Assembly: GCA_001839685.1 (NCBI GenBank)
Contig: MLAK01001313.1
Span: 1-21,405, forward strand
Length of the DNA: 21,405 nt
Reading direction: 5' to 3'
DNA from: Tritrichomonas foetus
Taxonomy: Eukaryota > Parabasalia > Tritrichomonadida > Tritrichomonadidae
Shown here: one piece after another, positions 17,362-21,405 of the stretch
How the letters are laid out: the number at the start of each line of letters is the position of its first letter
Numbering within the stretch: the first letter of the stretch is position 1
The notes under the pieces: generated by a model
What the model was told of the DNA's origin: nothing
The model's input: only the letters and a program-made list of their open reading frames with translations
The model's database searches: none
Position numbers and translations under genes: made by a program

Positions 17362-17924
17362 TCACCGATAAACCATTTTCTAAACGTACACCTTTCAAAA
17401 ACTGGACTTAGACAGTTTTGGAGATACAAGAAACATGCTCATTTCCTAAATATTGAAGCTAAATATTCAAGGACAAGAAGAAGCTCAAACGGCTAAATTT
17501 CCTTATCTGATCAAAAATTATGCATTTCATCACTTTAATGAAAAAATCAATATCGAAATATATGTTTCATAATAAATACCTCTGAGTTCAAAATGTTACA
17601 TGATAAAAGGATTTGAAAGTTATTCATTTACCCCTGACTATATATCCCAAGTTTGATCATGAGATTTTGTGAAAAAGAAAGATTGTATACTATAAAATGT
17701 ATAGAGTATCTTATCTATGTATTTTTTGGACTCTGATATTAAATCTGGTATTGAAAAATAAGAGTTCTTCAAATAGCACATCCATGAATCTATTAAAGGC
17801 ACTTTTAACCGCAATGTTTTTTCTCTGAGATATATCAAAAAGTGGATGATTAAGTAACTATTCAAAATCTATCTGAATATAAATTGAATATATTTTAATC
17901 ACCTTAAAAATCTTTCAAAATCTG
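17362..17924. other. Divergent intergenic region, no gene supported
   Basis: About 560 AT-rich bases between the ARM-like gene and the M16C gene. Open frames on either strand (for example minus strand 17638-17865) have no family resemblance and no initiator element. No repeat or structured RNA was recognised. Confidence 0.5.
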
Positions 17925-20900
17925 ATGAGGAATTCCGAATTTTTACCAAATGCCGACAACCGTCCTCTTTCTTATTTTGCAAAACTAACAGCATATACAG
18001 TTCCTATATTGATGCTAGTTGCTTCTATTTACGCTTTTGAAAAAACGACAGACCCACAGCGAGATATCCGTCATGGATTTATCTTAAAAGAAAAACATAA
18101 ATTCCCGTCGATGAATATTGAAGCATATCTTTACGAGAACGTCCGATTCAAATGCCCTTTTTTATATATTTCTACGCCCGATACTCATAATTTTTTTTCA
18201 ACGACTTTTCGAACAACTCCATCAGACAATTCAGGCGCAATTCATGTTTTACAGCATTTAATTACACAAAGCTCAGAAAATTACCCAATCAGATCACTTT
18301 TTCAAGAATTGAAGAAAAGATCATTTGCAACTTTATTAACTTCTTATTCATCACATGAATGGACAGCCTTTCCATTTTCCACAACAAATTCAAATGATTT
18401 TGATAATATTCTTGATGTTTATTTGGATGCCATTTTTCATCCACTCATAAATAATGAAACATTTTATTCAGAATGTCATCGTTTAGAATTCGAAGATCCA
18501 TACGATTACAGAACACCTTTACATCATGATGGAACAGTATATAACGAGGTTCATGAAGAAACATTGAAATCCAATTCCAGATTTTCAAATTTGTTACAAG
18601 AAAATTTATTTCCTGACTCATTATTTAAAAATAAATATTATGGAACACCGAGTGATATTTCCAAATTAACTATAAGCTCTTTAAAACAATATCATTTTCG
18701 TTATTTTCATCCAATGAATTCGCTTTTTTTCTTTTACGGTTCTATTCCAGTAGATTTATTATTATCTCATGTTTCTAATGCAATAAATTCATTCCCAGTT
18801 ACTCAGCCACCTTCAGATGACCAATTATATAATCAAGCTAAGTGGAAAAATCCACACCATGTAGAATTTAATGGCCAACTTGATGATAATTCTCGCCCAG
18901 AGAAAATTCGGGCAGCCGTTGCATGGATGTGTGGCGATTTAAGAAATATTTCAGACATTATCGATTTAGAATTTTTATCGGTTTTATTGACACATTCTAC
19001 TGTTTCACCTTTATATCATGGATTAATTAAGACTGACGTAGGTACCAAATTTTTAGAAACAGGATATTTCCCAATAATTCGTTCTCCTTATTTTTCGATA
19101 GGTGTCGAAGGATTCAATCCAACTTTTATGTCATTCAATCAAACTGTTCTAGCTCTTCTTAAGCAGCTTTATAAAAAAGGATTTGATTCAAATCGGGTGA
19201 AGTCACTTCTTAATAGGCATGAAATTAGACAAAAATCAATTGCAGCTTCACAAGGTTTAAAAATATGGAAAAGTATAATTGGAAGTTGGATTCATAATGT
19301 TTCGCCTTTTGAATTAATTGATCCTTCTTGGGAAATTGAACGTTTAAAGAAATTATTATCAGTTCAACCGCGATATTTTGAAATGATAATGAAACAGAAA
19401 CTTATTAATAATAAGCATAGAATTGATATTTCTATGCATGGTCTTGAAGACTTCAATGAAGAATTAATTAAAAATGAAAAAGTCAAATTAAAAATATTGA
19501 AAAATAATATGACAGTATCTGAAAAAACAAATATTATAAATATTGCAAAACTCTTAGACAATTATAAAAATCAACCAAAACCTTTAAATCTACTTCCTTC
19601 AATAAAGGTTAGTGATTTGCAGCCATTCAAACAAATAAATGATCCAACTGTTTTGAATAATGTTTATTTATATGAATCAAAGGTCAATGGAATTGTTTAT
19701 ATTGAAATAAAAGGACAATTACCACTTGATAATGATTATATTGAAGATATTCCTTTACTAAAAGCGGTATTAAATGGGGTGGGTGCTGGAGATCTCGATG
19801 AAAACGATTTTTCAACGAATGAACAACTTTATACTGGTGGATTAAAATGTGAATTTTCAATTAAACCCGGTTCAAAATACAATGAAAATCCACAGAGTGC
19901 TGATGCTTATTTCATTATTAAAGGATCAGCACTTTCCAGAAATATTGATCGTTTATTTAGTCTCATGGAAAAAATGTTAATGGATCCATGGTTAAATAAT
20001 ACAGAACAAATTGCAGTCTTAATTTCAATGCTTGCAGCTACCTCCGAAGAAAAGTCATCGGTTAGTGGTAGTGATTTTGTTTCACGTTATTCATCTGCTG
20101 GTTTTTCAAAAGCAGCTGCTTTAGATGAACTTTTACAAGGCTTTACTGCAGTTCATAGAATTTCACATCTTGTCAGAAGTAATGATTGGTCAGCAGTGTC
20201 GGTTAGAATACAAAAAGTTTATAAGCATGTATTTCGCATGGCTAATTTTACCGCACTTGTGCATTGTGATAATTATGATCAAGAGGAAGTTCAATTTATG
20301 ACAGAAGAACTTCTTTCAAAATTAAATCAACATAATTATAAACCAAAAGGAAGCGACAAAGCTCAAGAATTTTATGAGGAAGTTTCAAAGAAATCTAAAA
20401 TATTGATTACTTCTGACTCTCCTTCATATTATTCTTGTTTAGCCTTAAAAGGTCCTACTTTCAATGAAACATATTCAGCAGCTTTTTCAGTTGCTACTTC
20501 AATAATTCATTCTGAATTTTTGATTCCTGAAATTTATGAAAAGAAATCACTTGGAATAATTCATTCAACTTATGATCCATTTTTTGGAATTGTTACTTTT
20601 TCCACAACCAAAGATAAAAATCCTTCCCAAATATTCCAAATAATTGAAGATAGCATTAATTTAGTGGCCAAAGGGAGTATCTCTAATGAAATTATTGAAA
20701 ATTCAATTATTCATTTAGCATCAAAAATGGATTCACCAACTTCTCCTTCAGAAGAAGGAATCTTGAACTTTTTATATGGAATTTCATCTAAACAACAATT
20801 GGAAAGGCGTCAAAAAATATTAAAAGTGACTGTAAGCGATGTTATTTATGCGGCAAATCTAATGAAGAAAAGCGAGAAAAGATATTCTATATATGGATTA

Positions 20901-20978
20901 AATCAAGAATCAATGATTCCACCTGGATTTGATCTATTTGAAATGAGTATTGATGATACAAACTTGTTAGATAATTAA
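17925..20978 (+). CDS. Membrane-anchored M16C metallopeptidase-like protein (presequence-protease type), likely inactive
   Basis: A 1017-residue protein of the M16C family (PreP/falcilysin/Cym1), of usual length. It carries the paired M16 halves: the N-terminal half to about residue 530 and a second half with NGIVYIEIKG (about 588-597) and the conserved LYTGG (near 640). The inverted zinc motif HxxEH is here H107-V-L-Q-H111: both His ligands are kept and the distal Glu is kept at E208 in GTVYNEVHEE, about 97 residues on as in PreP. The general-base Glu is Gln110 (codon CAG at 18252-18254). The equivalent change abolishes activity in characterised enzymes, so this is probably a pseudopeptidase that may still bind zinc and peptides. 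Residues about 21-38 (LTAYTVPILMLVASIYAF) form a single membrane anchor near the N-terminus with no cleavage site obvious, so a signal-anchor topology is likely. No clear TCAYW precedes the ATG. Confidence 0.9.
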   Translation: MRNSEFLPNADNRPLSYFAKLTAYTVPILMLVASIYAFEKTTDPQRDIRHGFILKEKHKFPSMNIEAYLYENVRFKCPFLYISTPDTHNFFSTTFRTTPSDNSGAIHVLQHLITQSSENYPIRSLFQELKKRSFATLLTSYSSHEWTAFPFSTTNSNDFDNILDVYLDAIFHPLINNETFYSECHRLEFEDPYDYRTPLHHDGTVYNEVHEETLKSNSRFSNLLQENLFPDSLFKNKYYGTPSDISKLTISSLKQYHFRYFHPMNSLFFFYGSIPVDLLLSHVSNAINSFPVTQPPSDDQLYNQAKWKNPHHVEFNGQLDDNSRPEKIRAAVAWMCGDLRNISDIIDLEFLSVLLTHSTVSPLYHGLIKTDVGTKFLETGYFPIIRSPYFSIGVEGFNPTFMSFNQTVLALLKQLYKKGFDSNRVKSLLNRHEIRQKSIAASQGLKIWKSIIGSWIHNVSPFELIDPSWEIERLKKLLSVQPRYFEMIMKQKLINNKHRIDISMHGLEDFNEELIKNEKVKLKILKNNMTVSEKTNIINIAKLLDNYKNQPKPLNLLPSIKVSDLQPFKQINDPTVLNNVYLYESKVNGIVYIEIKGQLPLDNDYIEDIPLLKAVLNGVGAGDLDENDFSTNEQLYTGGLKCEFSIKPGSKYNENPQSADAYFIIKGSALSRNIDRLFSLMEKMLMDPWLNNTEQIAVLISMLAATSEEKSSVSGSDFVSRYSSAGFSKAAALDELLQGFTAVHRISHLVRSNDWSAVSVRIQKVYKHVFRMANFTALVHCDNYDQEEVQFMTEELLSKLNQHNYKPKGSDKAQEFYEEVSKKSKILITSDSPSYYSCLALKGPTFNETYSAAFSVATSIIHSEFLIPEIYEKKSLGIIHSTYDPFFGIVTFSTTKDKNPSQIFQIIEDSINLVAKGSISNEIIENSIIHLASKMDSPTSPSEEGILNFLYGISSKQQLERRQKILKVTVSDVIYAANLMKKSEKRYSIYGLNQESMIPPGFDLFEMSIDDTNLLDN

Positions 20979-21159
20979 TTTGTTTTTATTTTAATAAAAT
21001 AATTAGATTCCAAAAATTTTTCTTTTCATCACATTTTTAAATTACGAAATATTTTTATGTAATAAAACAGCATTCTCAGTGAGAATTTCACATTAGATTA
21101 TCATAAGGAAAACGAAATAATAAGAGAATTGACTGTCATATTTTGAAACCTCCTATATG

Positions 21160-21214
21160 AAAGGTTTACAAAATGGTCCCCCAAAGATTTTGTGGGACCA
21201 TCCCATAAACCTTT
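21160..21214. repeat. Two-step inverted repeat (about 55 bp)
   Basis: AAAGGTTTA (21160-21168) pairs with TAAACCTTT (21206-21214), and inside it TGGTCCC (21174-21180) pairs with GGGACCA (21194-21200), with 5-base bulges on both sides. A further AAACCT just upstream could compete for the left arm. It directly abuts the 77-bp tandem array and may be part of the same repeat element. Confidence 0.7.
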
Positions 21215-21216
21215 GT

Positions 21217-21405
21217 CCTACCACTCTCACTAATGACATACACAAATTTTTAATTTCTTAAAAATGGAACAAGCTGATGGAACAAGCTCCCACCCTACCA
21301 CTCTCACTAATGACATACACAAATTTTTAATTTCTTAAAAATGGAACAAGCTGATGGAACAAGCTCCCACCCTACCACTATCACTACCATCATACACTAA
21401 TGACA
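21217..21405. repeat. 77-bp tandem repeat running off the window
   Basis: Units start at 21217, 21294 and 21371 with CCTACCACT. The first two are full and essentially identical; the third is cut by the window end and diverges after about 14 bases. Each unit contains an internal direct repeat TGGAACAAGCT, twice, two bases apart. No coding frame is supported. It may be the start of a longer satellite or a mobile repeat. Confidence 0.9.

Noticed and set aside
17638..17865. Minus-strand 75-codon frame in the gap before the M16C gene
   Set aside because: No initiator, no domain, and composition typical of AT-rich non-coding DNA.

Overview
The window reads as nuclear DNA of a trichomonad protist, most likely Tritrichomonas or a close relative (inference). 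It is AT-rich, with compact, almost intron-free protein genes on both strands and short AT-rich gaps. Several genes carry the trichomonad initiator motif TCAYW just upstream of the ATG. The products are eukaryotic: an axonemal dynein intermediate chain, Spt4, Pus1, Thg1, a chromodomain protein, a CARMIL-like LRR protein and SAPS/ARM-type helical proteins. I see no rRNA, tRNA, CRISPR array, virus or recognisable transposase gene.

Layout, left to right. 1-402: gap with an imperfect palindrome at the very edge. 403-2652 (-): CARMIL-like leucine-rich repeat protein. 2861-4822 (-): outer-arm dynein intermediate chain, DNAI1 type. 5595-6064 (+): small HP1-like chromodomain/chromoshadow protein, best read as a split gene with a 23-nt intron. 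6291-7010 (+): tRNA-His guanylyltransferase Thg1. 7011-7819: non-coding, with a 19-bp minisatellite. 7820-8692 (+): probable SANT/Myb-like nuclear protein. 8921-10657 (-): acidic coiled-coil protein of unknown function. 11316-11669 (+): elongation factor Spt4. 12072-13163 (-): pseudouridine synthase Pus1, divergent from 13272-13964 (+), a membrane protein resembling a worn mitochondrial-carrier fold. 14060-14329: 18-bp minisatellite of exactly 15 units. 14502-15818 (-): SAPS-like helical repeat protein. 16057-17361 (-): ARM-like protein of unknown function. 17925-20978 (+): membrane-anchored M16C (presequence-protease-like) protein whose catalytic Glu is Gln. 21160-21405: inverted repeat followed by a 77-bp tandem array running off the window.

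The genes do not form an operon or a single pathway. They are independent housekeeping and lineage-specific genes. Two act in tRNA maturation (Thg1, Pus1), three in chromatin or transcription (HP1-like, SANT-like, Spt4), and two in cytoskeleton or flagella (CARMIL-like, dynein IC).

The most notable points are the ultrashort intron in the HP1-like gene, the HxxQH active site in the M16C protein, the altered aromatic cage of the chromodomain, the degenerate carrier-like protein, and a possible N-myristoylation signal on Pus1.
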